From positions 11,178,001 through 11,242,000 of the forward strand of contig CM040103.1 in assembly GCA_022496805.1 (NCBI GenBank): DNA of 64,000 nucleotides, written 5' to 3'. Shown here one piece after another: positions 30,776-42,653 of the stretch. The notes beneath the pieces are model-generated. The model was not told the origin of the DNA and made no database searches. It saw only the letters and a list, made by a program, of their open reading frames with translations. A program made the translations under genes and the position numbers. The stretch is from Pohlia nutans. Taxonomy: Eukaryota; Streptophyta; Bryopsida; Bryales; Mniaceae. Every line of letters begins with the position of its first letter. Positions within the stretch are counted from its first letter, which is position 1.

Positions 30776-31308
30776 TATATCAGCCAGGTTACAGGTCCCT
30801 TGAATGGTGTCAGTCAGTACAACACTCCTGAGCAAGCATCAATTGTACTTGTAAAATTAAAATCCTTCCTTTTTTTTAAATCTTCAAATTTTTTTAATCA
30901 TCTGCATCAACAAAATGGATTTGTGTTCACTGGTTGGAAGTACCAAAGCGTCGGTGTTCATGTTAATAAAATACCCCAGTTTGCAGGAATCGGTTGAATT
31001 TTCACTCACGGTTGAGATTTTTTTTTTTAATTGTAGGCCGTGCAGAGCTCGTGCATGAATCAACAATTTAATCTTCCAACAGCATTGGTTGAAGAGTCAA
31101 CTATGTAGTACACTCAACCTATCATGATACGGCCTACAATTGGGCTTCTAAATGTACTCTCACAAATGGGCTTCAAAATGTACTCACATGTGTTCACAGC
31201 TTGACACATGGAAGTTTCCAATCATACGCGTATGAGGTCATGTTTGAGGTCATGTTCAGCGTCTAAAGTGACATTCAAATGCTATAAAAATTGGGACTAA
31301 TTGTATAT

Positions 31309-31462
31309 CTCACCCTCCGTAGAAAAAACTAAGCAGGCTAAAAAATAGAATTTGGGGTGGTTTTCCTAAATCACTCAGAAATCCTGTTTTATTGTTTTAT
31401 TGCATAATATAGGGTCCATAATGACTATTTTTAGCCAATTTAGTTTTTTCACAAAAGGTGAG
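31309..31462. mobile_element. Small MITE with CTCACCCTCC ends, copy 2
   Basis: Sister of 21280-21436. Ends CTCACCCTCCGTAGAAAAAA and (other strand) CTCACCTTTTGTGAAAAAAC, flanked by ATAT on both sides (31305-31308, 31463-31466). Two copies with different 4-bp flanks (AGGT, ATAT) support a 4-bp target duplication, which is unusual for common plant MITEs. Confidence 0.7.
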
Positions 31463-31729
31463 ATATATCTTAAGTTCAAAAAAGTGCCTCTCTTGAAATT
31501 TTGCCATTTATGTTGGCTTTGACCATAGGAAAGAGGCATTGCAAAGACACATTTTTTGAGGCTAAATACAGCTGTAGCAAATATATTCCGTCCATGATTC
31601 CACTTAAATGCATTCTCGTCTTTCACATGTTCTTTTCTGGTCAGAGCTCCCCGTAGCATAGCTATTTGTTAATATGAGGATATTCACAACATTGAAATAT
31701 TCTCAAGATACACGATAAATGCACAATGA

Positions 31730-31853
31730 TACTAGTGGAAAAGTGGTTTTTGAGCACCAAGGAATAATGCCACAGCGCGGTGCTCAAGGCCACTATTGAC
31801 CTTGGGCATCATGCTCTGGTACATCATGCCCAAAAATCATCCTTCCATTAGTG
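31730..31853. mobile_element. CACTA-like MITE, 3-bp TSD TGA
   Basis: The 124-bp element has ends TACTAGTGGAAAAGTGG and (other strand) CACTAATGGAAGGATGA, flanked by TGA on both sides (31727-31729, 31854-31856). GAGCACC...GGTGCTC and GGGCATCATGC...GCATGATGCCC-like pairs inside give a strong hairpin. Confidence 0.82.
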
Positions 31854-32242
31854 TGAGTACTATGATTAAGAATAGAACCTGAATTATAAAGTAATCCTTA
31901 ATTTTATCACATTCAGTAAACAAAATAGGCTGCGCACATTTTCCTACTACTCGCTTTTGAATTGCAGAAGCTCTCATAAGTTACTGTAAGCAATGATTGC
32001 TCTGCATGAGCCCATGTCGTTCAGGTCAGGCACAAAATGTCCGGAGCCCTGACCATACACATGTGAAGTATTCCATTTTGTCCTTCACTATTTTATTCAA
32101 GAAGAAAGGCATCATGCACCCATGGTATATATTTCGAGAGTAACACCTTCTAAGTCTCACACGATTTCCGCCGAGAAGGACCGCACATGCATACAGGGAG
32201 CTGACACCTTCACGCTCTCATACCATCCATCAATCAGAGTCT

Positions 32243-32830
<588 letters not shown>

Positions 32831-32941
32831 TCTACTTCTCTACTTTAAAAAACTGAAAAAAAAGACATTGAGTGCTCAGGCATGATGCCAAAAATTGGGT
32901 GATATCGGGGTGAAAACTGGTAGAAAATTAATGGGGGTTTC

Positions 32942-34902
32942 TTAAGTAGTGTTGTATAAGGTGAGATTCTCGGTGTTGTTGGTGTTGCGGCGGAGGCTGC
33001 TGGTCGCGAGCTGGCTGTACTTGTGGCTGTTGCCCTTGCAAAGTTCAATGGGGTACTTGGTGGCGTTCTTCTGCAGTTTGCGAAGCGCCGACTCGCCCAA
33101 GTTGACGTTGCAGACGTCCGCCAGGCGCACCTGAAATCATGTACGTATGTATGTATGTATGATTGTAAACACTTGTATAGTTTAGCCCGAAATTACACTA
33201 GAAGGAAATGTGTCGTTTTTCACTTACTATAAATGAAAAAGAAATGAAACGGCGCCAAGCACGTGGGCTGTGTTAGTGTTGATGAGTAGTTTTGGTCACA
33301 AGAAGACAGGAACGTAAGTATAATACTCCGCCATTATTCACTGTTCCCAATAAATGAGGAATGAAAAACGACAGGTTTGCTACTACACTGAATAGGTAGA
33401 TTGGTGTTAGATACACTAACTTACATAAACATGTTGTAAGTTTTTACTGTTGACCAATTTTTTACCCTCTATATTGGTCAAGATAGGGATCTTTCAATAG
33501 TATTGGAATCAATGTCTTTGGTAAAAAAATTTGTCGAGAGTAAAAATCTATAATATTTTCAAATCTTATAATTATCTAACACTAATCTACCTATTTAGTA
33601 TAGTGTTAAGGCATATGAGCCTGATTTGAATATAATTCCCATTATAACGAAATTAGTGTTACCAGGTAGAGCAGCACGTCGGAAAGCTCCTCGCCCAGAT
33701 GCTCCTTCTCCGCGTCGTTCCAGTCTGATAGCCCCCGCGGCACCTCGCCTTTCCACTGGAAAATCTCCGAGAGCTCGCCGACCTCGCCCACCTGCATGCC
33801 AAAATTACCACAAATTTGGTGAGTGCAATGAGACAAAGGTTTCCTCGATTGCGGAAAGACCAGTTTCGGCGAATTAATTGCAGTGAAACAGTCATGTATG
33901 TATCGATCTGTTAATACCAGTCTAGAGCTTTGAACGTAGCACGCCATTTCTACGCCGATAACAAAAGCATCCTTACGAATAATTCAATTCAGGGAGTCTT
34001 GGGGTTTTAAAGCACTTGAAGCGGTGCTAGCTCTGAAACACTAACGCCATTTTGACGAGTGTGAGTCGACCATTCAAACAACAATTTATATAAGCGTCCT
34101 TACGAATTCTATTCAGGGAGTCTGGGTTTTCGGTCCCATTCTAGGTTCTCACAACCAACAAAAGCATCCTGCCAAGAATTAATGTACGACATCAAGTCAG
34201 AGAGACTGAAGCCGTTTCAACGAGTGTGACCATTCTAGCTCCTCGCTTAAGAACAACAAAAGCGTCCTTTCGATCAGGGAGTCTAGGTTTTCGAGCACTT
34301 GGGACGGTGCTCTGAAACCAACCTGCGAAGAATGTACTACGACTTCAATTCAGGGAGACTGCCGGGTTTCAAAGCACTTGAGACGGTACTCTGAAACAAC
34401 CAAAATTATATCCTTACGAATTGAGACTGGTTGGGGTTTTAGAGACGCCATTTCAACAAGTATGACCATGCATTCTGACTAGCTCCTCACAAACAAACAA
34501 CATCCTTACTGAAGCCTGGGCCTGGGGTACTTTTCGAGCTTCTGAAACAAAGTATGACCATTCTAGCTCCTTACGAACAACGAAAGCATGCTTACTGAAG
34601 CCTGAACCGTGGGTTTTAGAGCTTCTGAAACTAACAGTCACGCCGTTTTCTAGCTGACAAAGAAAAACATCGTTACGAGTGTAGTGAATTACGAGAGCGA
34701 GAAGGAGATTGCGAGGGCTGTGAAACTGGTCCCATTCACGAGCAGCAGCAAACGCAGCCATCTTCCTTGCAAGCTCCTTCAACGTCACGTCCTTGGACTC
34801 TGCAGCAACAACAACGGGCGTGGACGTGACAGTAACCAAGTTATTCGGCGACTCCTCCACTCCAGCCATCTGATCTTCTTCTCCTCCCATCCCTCCCCAC
34901 AA
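32942..34902 (-). CDS. dCTP pyrophosphatase (MazG-like, DCTPP1/RS21-C6 family), 3 exons, 175 aa
   Basis: Hydrolyses dCTP and modified dCTPs to the monophosphate and pyrophosphate, cleaning the nucleotide pool. Exons (minus): 34902-34693, 33791-33663, 33130-32942. All have GT-AG introns in phase 0, giving 175 residues, close to the usual ~170. Exon 1 encodes ELARKMAAFAAAREWDQFHS and PRNLLLAL. Exon 2 encodes VGEVGELSEIFQWKGEVP and EKEHLGEELSDVLLYL, which together carry the metal-binding ExxE...ExxD motif of the all-alpha NTP pyrophosphatases. Exon 3 encodes RLADVCNVNLGESALRKLQKN then KYP. Start: ATG 34902 is first; an in-frame ATG at 34869-34867 (MAGVEES) is also plausible. Intron 1 holds degenerate tandem repeats. 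Intact, with high-GC exons against an AT-rich background. Confidence 0.93.
33958..34685. repeat. Degenerate ~100-bp tandem repeats filling intron 1 of the dCTP pyrophosphatase gene
   Basis: Six or seven degenerate units share ordered words: AACAACAAAAGC-TCCTTACGAA, ATTCAGGGAGTCT-GG, GGGTTTT, GAGCACTTGAGACGGTGCTCT, GAAAC-AAC, TTTCAACGAGTGTGACCATT and CTAGCTCCT. Units run from about 33958 to 34685 and occupy most of intron 1, stopping just before the exon 1 donor. Confidence 0.75.
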
Positions 34903-35071
34903 CTCTGCAACAAAACCAGCAAAATTCCCAATTCCACCCTACAATGATGGATCCAACGTGCCCTGGCTACCCAAAAGCGAGCGATGATCACAGCCTTTAG
35001 AACATTCTAGAAGCTGCAAATTCCCTGGGCAGACGGAAATAGCAAGCAGGACTCGGCGGCTGGGCCACAGC

Positions 35072-35080
35072 TTTATATAG
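35072..35080 (-). promoter_or_regulatory. Probable TATA box of the dCTP pyrophosphatase gene
   Basis: On the minus strand the DNA reads GGGCTATATAAAGCTG, a canonical TATA element. A start near 35045 would leave a leader of about 140 bases before ATG 34902. Placement is inferred from sequence only. Confidence 0.5.
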
Positions 35081-35089
35081 CCCTCCAGG

Positions 35090-35937
35090 CAGGAGCTAGA
35101 TCGACAGACTACTAGTCTGTTAAGGTAGTAGCTCTTCTGTACACTCTAGTACCATCAATACCGTTCGCCGACACTACCTGGTACGACTGACTCCACCACT
35201 GTACATATACATGTTAAACAGCGAAGTCCTCGGCTTTTTAACTTCTGAAGCTCGACAGCTCTTACTAGCTAGATTTTCCGTGTCTGATCTCGAGACCTGT
35301 GCGATCGATATATTACCGAACAGTAGGCCAAATCCAATCTGCAACCAAATCGGACATTCGTTGGCTGCGCTTCGCTCTAGCTAACGAACTGCAGGCGCTG
35401 ACTCTGTGAATATCGATGATGATCCACCACTTCCACTTCCTGGAACTCAAGCTGGCCTTGATCGAAAACTCTCCACAGACACCGTTTTGCACGTGTAAAC
35501 GGATTTGATGGAGGAGGTCTATGAAGCTCTACTGCTAGGTCGGCGGAGTCCTTCGATCGATGGATTGGTTTCAGAGAGTAGGGGAGATTTTGTAGTGTAG
35601 AAAGCTCGCCATAGCCAAATGCTCTGAAAGTAGTGTAACTTACGTCTGGAGTGAGTGAGGAAGACGACGGAAGTAGAAGAAGAAGAGGAAGAAGAAGAAT
35701 TCGTTTGGCTTTCCAATATCCAGAATCTGTTTGTTTTTAATATTCCTAGTCTATCATGACTTGGTAGTTGGAACGTGTGTATTTGTGATGAGTGGGTATT
35801 GATCAAAGGATTTTTTTGGATGTTAGTAGGTTTCTATTGGGTCTTGTAAGGGTAAGATGTGAAATTTACATTTTAGAAATCTATGGTCAATATTTGTTGG
35901 TTGAAATATTGGTACACTCAACTCTATCTAGTGACAC
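35090..35937. other. Gene-free interval upstream of the dCTP pyrophosphatase gene
   Basis: I see no gene. It presumably includes the promoter region. The purine/pyrimidine-biased stretch at 35670-35700 (GAAGAAGAGGAAGAAGAAG) is a simple repeat. Confidence 0.4.
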
Positions 35938-36258
35938 TAGGGGTTGTCACACATCTTCCACTCCATTCTCAATCTTCCGAGAATGAGGATGTGGCACGCT
36001 CTTCTTGAATGGTGGAGGTCTCATTTTCTGAGAAATTTCATTCTTCTCCTCCAAGGGTGAAGAATGGGTGTGAAGAATGGAGAATGGAATGCTCGGAGGA
36101 TGAGTGACGAACTAACAACCTCTATTCTTCATTCTCAATCTCCACATACCGCAAAAGGGGTGTCACACTTTCTTCATGGAGAAGGTGTCCTATTGGTTCT
36201 TCTTTTTCTCTCATTCTTCCAAGAAGTTCCATTCTCGTTAGATGTGTGACAACCCCTA
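35938..36258. mobile_element. MITE with perfect 18-bp inverted ends, hAT-like candidate
   Basis: The left end TAGGGGTTGTCACACATC is the exact reverse complement of the right end GATGTGTGACAACCCCTA. The ~320-bp interior is rich in GAGAATG/CATTCTC pairs and could fold on itself. TAGGGTTG-type ends suit hAT elements, but an 8-bp duplication is not clear; CTATCT occurs near both ends. The superfamily is tentative. Confidence 0.7.
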
Positions 36259-36574
36259 CTATCTTCAATTGGTGGATAAACAAGCGGCTAGTTGTGTAGT
36301 CTTTGTCTTAGTATTTACTCTTATGTCTTGTTTATATTGTTCAACCATGTAACTTCTTAAAAATAATGCGTTTTCGTAGTCTCTCCTATGGTGGGGCAGA
36401 GAAAATAAACTTTAAATACACTCTTCCATGTGATTACAGCTCAATCTTCTCTAATGACATTACCTTTGTGGACGTATAGGCTCTCTTGTGTATTTAAAAG
36501 TTTAATTTTATGTATTGACATTACCTTAGTGCCTCGAAAAATAAGCACTTTTTTGTGTATTTAATATATATTTT

Positions 36575-37166
36575 TAAACCCCTAATTGCCCAGGCGTTCA
36601 TTTTTGGAACGATGTACAAATTTCATCATTCCCAATTCTCTCATCCGTTGTGCACTTTTTGTAGTGCTGATTTTTTACTATAGATGTTATGGGAAACTAG
36701 CTTCATGCATGTGTGATCCGATTAGAAAGGGGATATTTTGTGAAATTTTTATGACTCATTTCATATCGCAGTGATTCACCAAAAATTTCAAAGATCTTAG
36801 TCCTAAACAAATTAAAAGTGCTCTTGAAAAAATCAACTTATAGAATCAAGCAACCGAAAAATCTCCAAAAATCATTGCACTCAAAGTGTTACATTTCAAC
36901 CCATAGTAACAAATTTCATCTACAAATTGTCAATATCTTGTTTGTAATCAAAATTTTAAAAAATAAATTGAATTTTAAGTTTCAAAATCTATACAAAATA
37001 TTGGTGATAGCAATCGCAGATCTAACCGTATGGATAGAATTGAAAATGCATAATGTACAACTTTTATTCATACATCAAGTTCAAGATATCCCTCTTAGTT
37101 GCATTTTATAATGCATATTTGCAAAACTACCCAATTTGGAGAGGGCCATGGACATTTAGGAGTTAA
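36575..37166 (+). repeat. TTAA-bounded piggyBac-like MITE, family B copy 3
   Basis: Opens TTAAACCCCTAATTGCCC, closes GACATTTAGGAGTTAA. The family B core is at 37048-37125. About 590 bp. The 97-codon frame at 36818-37111 lies wholly inside it and is not a gene. Confidence 0.85.
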
Positions 37167-37759
37167 TGACATTGGCTTGGTGGTTACTAAAATGCATTTT
37201 GTAATAATATTTTTTAAACACTCAACAACTTAAAGTACTATAGCCGAGTCGCTCAAATAAAAAGCAAAAGGTAAAATTGGACAAGGTTTTGAAATAAACC
37301 TCGAGGGATTAAAGTACGAGCTTTGTCTTTTCAACCACAATAGAGAGCACATTAATAAAAGATGGTCCTTTGATTTTTTTTAAATCTTTTTATGTTATTA
37401 TATTTATAAGCTCAATCTTTTGTATTCTAAATAACACTCATTGGTGCTTGTTGTTATAGGATAGCATCATTGCAAATGATTCTCATCTTTTCACCTTTTG
37501 GTGGCTTGACTAGTGAGATTTGATTAAGACCCATGTGCTTCCTTTCTAGTCCCATGGTCTTTTTTAGCAATAATCAACTATTCCATTTTCATCTTTATTT
37601 TTTGGGCATGAATCCCAAAAGTCATAGCCATGTTTAAACTTTTTTTTTTATAACGTTGTTCTAAAAGGCAATTTCATTCTTTATTATATTTTGTACTCTT
37701 ATTTTACCGGCTTATTCTTTACATTAAACTAATGAGAATTATTAATAAATTAGACATCA

Positions 37760-38328
37760 TTAAACCTCTAACTACCTAATTAGCTGTTTTTTTTTATTGT
37801 TGTACAAAATTGAATTTCGTTTTCTCATCACTTTTTGCATGTAAAAAAATATTACAAAATTGGATAGCAAGGTAGCTTTATGCTTGTGTGATCCAATTAG
37901 AAAGGGGATGATTTGTGAAAATTTCAATCGTAATTTCATGTTACATTGATTCACCAAAAATTTCAAAGGTTTTAGTCTAAATGTGCTATTGAAAAAATAA
38001 ACTCATAAAATCAAGCAACCAAAAAACCTCCAAAAATCATTGCACGTAGAGTATTACATTTCAGCCCATCAGTGTAAATTCATCCAAAGATTATCAATAT
38101 CTTATTTGTAATTGAATTACAAAATAATTTTGAATTTCTAGTTTCAAATTTTATACAAAATATTGGTGATAGCAATAACAAATCTAACCGTATGGATAGA
38201 ATCTAAAATTCAGAATGTACAACTATTATTCATACATCAAGTAGAAAATGCCCCTCTTGGTTGCATTTTATAATGCATCTTTGTAAAATTGTTGAATCTG
38301 GAGAGGGGTGAGAACGTTTAGGGGTTAA
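37760..38328 (+). repeat. TTAA-bounded piggyBac-like MITE, family B copy 4
   Basis: Opens TTAAACCTCTAACTACC, closes GAACGTTTAGGGGTTAA, with the family core at 38215-38290. Same orientation as copy 3, 600 bp away. The left end is the more decayed. Confidence 0.82.
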
Positions 38329-38585
38329 GGGTATATTCATAGTACCGTAGTTTACTAGCAAGTTTGGCATAAAATAATTATAAAAATAGATGCCTAGAAT
38401 TTTGGAATATTATTGGCATTTTTTGCCAAATATAATATAAACTATTATTCAAAATTGCCAAAAGTGAGAAATTGTTACTATTCACTAGATTTTTACTTAA
38501 TTTGGAAGCATCTCTGAATTTTAGCGGAGAGAAGGTGTTGCTCTTGTAATCAAGTTCATTTAAATCCGTCCACAAAGAATATGAG

Positions 38586-39146
38586 TTAACCCTTAAAGGA
38601 TTTAGGGCATAGTAGATACGTTGCCATATATTTAACCCCTAAGCTCCCGAGCGACCATTTTCTGGTCGCTGCCCGGAAAAAACGGGCTGCCCGGAACAAA
38701 AAAATCTTTTTTTGAAAAAATAAAAAATATTTTAAAATAATACATCAAGTCTACTTTCCAACCCAATTTGAATTATGGCAATCCGAGTTAAACTCCACCC
38801 GGGAGAAATTTTCAAAGTAGATCACCTCAACATTGTCTTAGTGTTACAAAATTTGCTATTACTCTACATTTTGTCTATTGAACCAACCTTCATCAAACAT
38901 ATGGAAGGCACATATTATAACACATCTATGTTTTGTCCAATACCCCTCGAGCTTTTAGGGGTTAACATTTGTTGTAGGTAGAAAGTTCCATATTGAGATC
39001 CCAATAGTTTTTAAGACCATGTAGACATGAATTTTAACTTCACCTTTGATATAAAATTCATAGAAGGTATAGAACCATTCCAAATACAATGAAATAGGGC
39101 TGTATAATACTGGCCGAAATGGCCAATCTGGACCTTTAAGGGTTAA
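38586..39146 (+). repeat. TTAA-bounded element (TTAACCCTTAAAGG ends) hosting a nested element
   Basis: Outer ends are TTAACCCTTAAAGGATT and (other strand) TTAACCCTTAAAGGTCC, a 14-base match. A second TTAA element (38632-38965) sits inside, inserted at TTAA. Without the guest the host would be about 230 bp. Confidence 0.7.
38632..38965 (+). repeat. TTAA-bounded piggyBac-like MITE, family C, nested
   Basis: Opens TTAACCCCTAAGCTCCC and closes GAGCTTTTAGGGGTTAA. Immediately inside is a hairpin, GCGACCATTTTCTGGTCGC, followed by CTGCCCGGAA...GGGCTGCCCGGAA direct repeats. The subterminal GACCAT-TTCTGGTC motif recurs in the element at 42654-43570, linking the two. Confidence 0.8.
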
Positions 39147-39957
39147 GAAGTAGTAAGATTATAGCTTTTGAAATGTGTCCTACACAGATTTTTGAAGTCC
39201 AATTGAACATAGAAGATGAAGTTTTATAGAATTTTTTCCTACTAGTAAAAAGTTGAGAAGTCAAGCCTTCTTCCACCTCCAACAAGTTTTGTGTCAAAAT
39301 AAGTCTTTATGCAAAAGATATGAACAAAACAACGCAACCGCGTAAAGGTCAAAAAATCAAAATGCATTCCTAACAGATTTTTGGAGCTCATTTTGGCATA
39401 GAAGATCAACTTTGGGGGAATTTTTTTGGTTTAAGAATAATTTAGAAATCAAGTATCTTTCTCCTCCAACAAAATTTATGTCATTTGAAGACTATGCAAA
39501 AGTTATGCGTGTTATAAAAATGAAGACTAACTAAGTGCTTCACATCAAAGTTTACATATCCCATATGCATTGTTGAATACAACTCCACTCCACTTGAATA
39601 AAGCACAGAGCATCCTCTGGTCTGCACTCACAACTTACTTGTCAACCAATGCAAAAGAGTTGTACATGACAATTAGCCAAACTTTTTAAAAAAATTTAAG
39701 AGAAAAATTCTGAAAGTATTAATATACTATTTTAAAGTGCCAGACCTACTTTTCAAACTTTAATTATTATTACAACTATTATTATTATTTTTGAAACAAC
39801 AGGACATTTTATTCCTTTGAGAGAGCAAAACGTCATAACGAACCAGGGGCATGGAATCCCGGCAACTTTCAAAGTGCACGTGAGTGGTGGTTAAATATTG
39901 TAAAAAAGTTTAAATCTCATTAAAGAAACTCTTTGAATAGGTAAAACATAAGTATAT
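39147..39957. other. Gene-free interval with a LINE-tail-like segment
   Basis: At about 39788-39865 the plus strand reads TTTTTGAAACAACAGGACATTT and onward, resembling the LINE tail at 23861-23930, so it is probably a 5'-truncated LINE end on the minus strand. No target duplication is clear here. Nothing else recognised. Confidence 0.5.
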
Positions 39958-40543
39958 TAACTCCTAAATGTTTAGAGCCCTCTCCAAATTTGGCAATTTT
40001 GCAAAGATGCATTATAAGCTGCAACTAAGAGGGATATTTTGAACTTGATATATGAATAAAAGTTGTAAATTATGAATTTTAAATTCTATTAATATGATTA
40101 AATCTATGATTGCTATCATCAATATTTTGAATGAAATTTGAAACTCAAAATTCAAAATTCTTTTGTAATTTGATTACAAATAAGATATTGATAATCTTTG
40201 GATGAAATTTGTTGTGATTGATTGAAATGTAATACTCTAAGTGTAGTGATTTTTGGAGATTTATTTGGTAGCTTAATTTTATGAATTGACTTTTTTAAAC
40301 GCACTTTTGATTTGTTTAGAAATAAGATATTTGAAATTTTTGGTGAATTAGTGCAACATGAAATGAGGCATAAAATTTTCACAATTCATCCCCTTTCTAA
40401 TCGATTCACACATGCATGAAGCCAACTTCTCATAAAATCTATAGTAAAAAATCTACACTGCAAAAGGTGCATGAAGGATGAGAAAACATGGATGAAATGT
40501 GTACATCCTCCAAAAAATGTACACTTAGGTAGTTAAGGGTTAG
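39958..40543 (-). repeat. TTAA-bounded piggyBac-like MITE, family B copy 5
   Basis: Inverted relative to copies 3 and 4. Begins TTAACTCCTAAATG and ends AGTTAAGGGTTAG, with the family core at 40000-40075. One terminal TTAA has decayed to TTAG. About 586 bp. Confidence 0.83.
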
Positions 40544-41529
40544 TGATGTGTGCTATATTAGAATTCCAATATTAAAAACGTATATATAGAGAATGTGTAG
40601 TAATAGGGCATTAGTATAGTTTGTGTCATTGTCACAACTATAGTGAAAGATTTATGTTCAAAAATAATCAAATTAAAGGTGCACTACACAACTTTTCAAA
40701 TTGAAAGAAAAACCATAAGTGTCAAAAATTGATACAAAAGCAAAAAAGATATAGAAAGAAGTTGGGGCACTTATCAATATGACACGCTCAATGAATTCTT
40801 CAATCCAGTTCACTAAAATTACAACAAAATACAATAACCAAAAAACAACAAAAAGAAAAAGAAAAGATCAGAGTTTTATTATTTTAATTAGTTAATAATA
40901 TAATTAAATAATTGATAATCAACTTGTTACCTAATAATTAATTAACAAGATATCAGTATACTAAGTATTTTTTATCTTCTTGAAATTTACAAATTTATTA
41001 ATTAAAAGGTTTTTTAATTTCCTATTTCCATTTATAGTAAAACTGCATTTTCAATAGAGAAGTTACTTTTTATAATACATTTTAGTTTTCTCCATATTGC
41101 TTGGGCCTTTAGGGTTAAACATTCCCTCACAAACTAAGGTGGTGTAACCCAGAGAAGTGCATAGGTCGGGCAAGAATATCACCCCAAACATAGTTATTTG
41201 AGGTTAGGAATGGTATGCCAAAGAAGATGAAAAGACAATAAAAATAAAAATAAAAAAGCCTTGAAGTTGAAATTCTCCATAGGCCTAGATTTCTTGTCCA
41301 AGGCTTCGAGGTTGCTCAAGAAACTTGACCTTTGGAGAACTCCCCTTCAAAAAAATGTCGTCACTTTGTCAACCATATCATTTTTCATCTATGTACAATG
41401 TTCTCAACCGGAGAACTCTTGGCCGTAGTATAAGCCACATTCATACAAAAGTGTCACTCTTGGCCAATCTTATTTTAAAATTCCCTTAGACTTCATGACC
41501 GGTGGACTTCTCCACGATAGTGTAAAGCG
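40544..41529. other. Gene-free AT-rich interval with an orphan TTAA terminus
   Basis: At 41105-41117, GGCCTTTAGGGTTAA looks like the right end of another TTAA element, but no matching left end is visible. Nothing else supported. Confidence 0.4.
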
Positions 41530-41686
41530 GCCCTTATGGATAGAATCCAAAATTCATTATATACAACTTTTATTCATACGTCAAGTTCAAAATATCCCTT
41601 TTAGATGCATTTTATAATCCAGCTTTGCGATATTCTCCAAATTCTGGCCAAATCTGGAGAGGGCTGTACATTATTTTAGGGGTTAA
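41530..41686 (+). repeat. Family B piggyBac-like MITE, truncated (right end only)
   Basis: Carries the last 155 bp of the family B consensus, from TATGGATAGAAT through the core to TTTTAGGGGTTAA. The left two thirds are missing. Confidence 0.75.
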
Positions 41687-42114
41687 TTTTGCTTTCATGA
41701 TCCAATCCTGTTCGTTGAAGATTTGACAATCCTCACATTCAATAATTATCACCTAAAACGCTAAGTTCTTTATGAATCGAGGACCAGCATATATCCAGTT
41801 GGCCCAATTCTTTGAGGCACATACATATTGTATGTTTGTTTAGAAATTGTCAATTCTGCACTATATACTAGAAAAAGAAAGAAAGAATTTTGAAAAAAAT
41901 ATAAAAAATATAATAATAATCAACTTTTTTTTTACTGGTTTTTATTATTAAAACCGAGAAAGAAAAGACAAATGACTCTAGTAACATTAAACTCCAATTC
42001 CAAAGAGAGTCATGTATTTCCATAATGTTATGAAACTATTTTAATTAGCATTATAAAATTTAAACTATTGAATAATATCCATTTTCACTTTTTCTAAATT
42101 TTGAGTTATCACAT

Positions 42115-42480
42115 TAGAGTTATCTTAAAAGAAAAGTTGTGTTGAACAAGATACCTCGTGCTTTGCTTAATATACTCTTATTTGTTCACTATAAATAGTT
42201 CAAAGATGTAGAAGAGTTTAGTGGCCTCTTGTTATTAGATGTATCAAAGCTTGGTGGTCTCCAAACTCATGCATAACTAATTTAGCCGTCAAAAATGACG
42301 GCTAAACTAGTTTACCATGAGTTTGAAGACCACCAAGCTCTTACACACTTAATAATGAGAGACCACCAAGTTCTTCCAAACTTCATAACTATTTATGGTG
42401 AACAAATAAGAGTACATTAAATTGAAACACATGGTGTCTTACTCAAACACCACTTGACTTTTAGGATAATTCCATTATAT
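42115..42480. repeat. Foldback element, arms of ~180 bp around a TTAGCCGTCA stem
   Basis: The two halves are reverse complements around 42295. Centre: TTAGCCGTCA-AAAA-TGACGGCTAA. Outward pairs include CAAACTCATG, CTTGGTGGTCTC, ATTTGTTCACTATAAATAGTT and AATATACTCTTATTTG. Similarity fades near 42115 and 42480. No TTAA or TA boundaries are clear. A transcript would form a long hairpin. Confidence 0.8.
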
Positions 42481-42653
42481 GTTGACATTAAAGATGTGGG
42501 TATTGACTCAATTTCAAGTTGAGTACATCAATTCCCTAGGATTTTTTGAACACAAGAGAGGATGTGATCTTAAAAAGTGTGATTCTCAAGTGTATATTGT
42601 AGGTGGAGGGCATATTTGGTACAAAATATTTCTAAAACAGGTTCGGAATGACT

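Noticed and set aside
36818..37111. 97-codon plus-strand frame
   Set aside because: Entirely inside a family B MITE and not conserved as a frame in the other copies.
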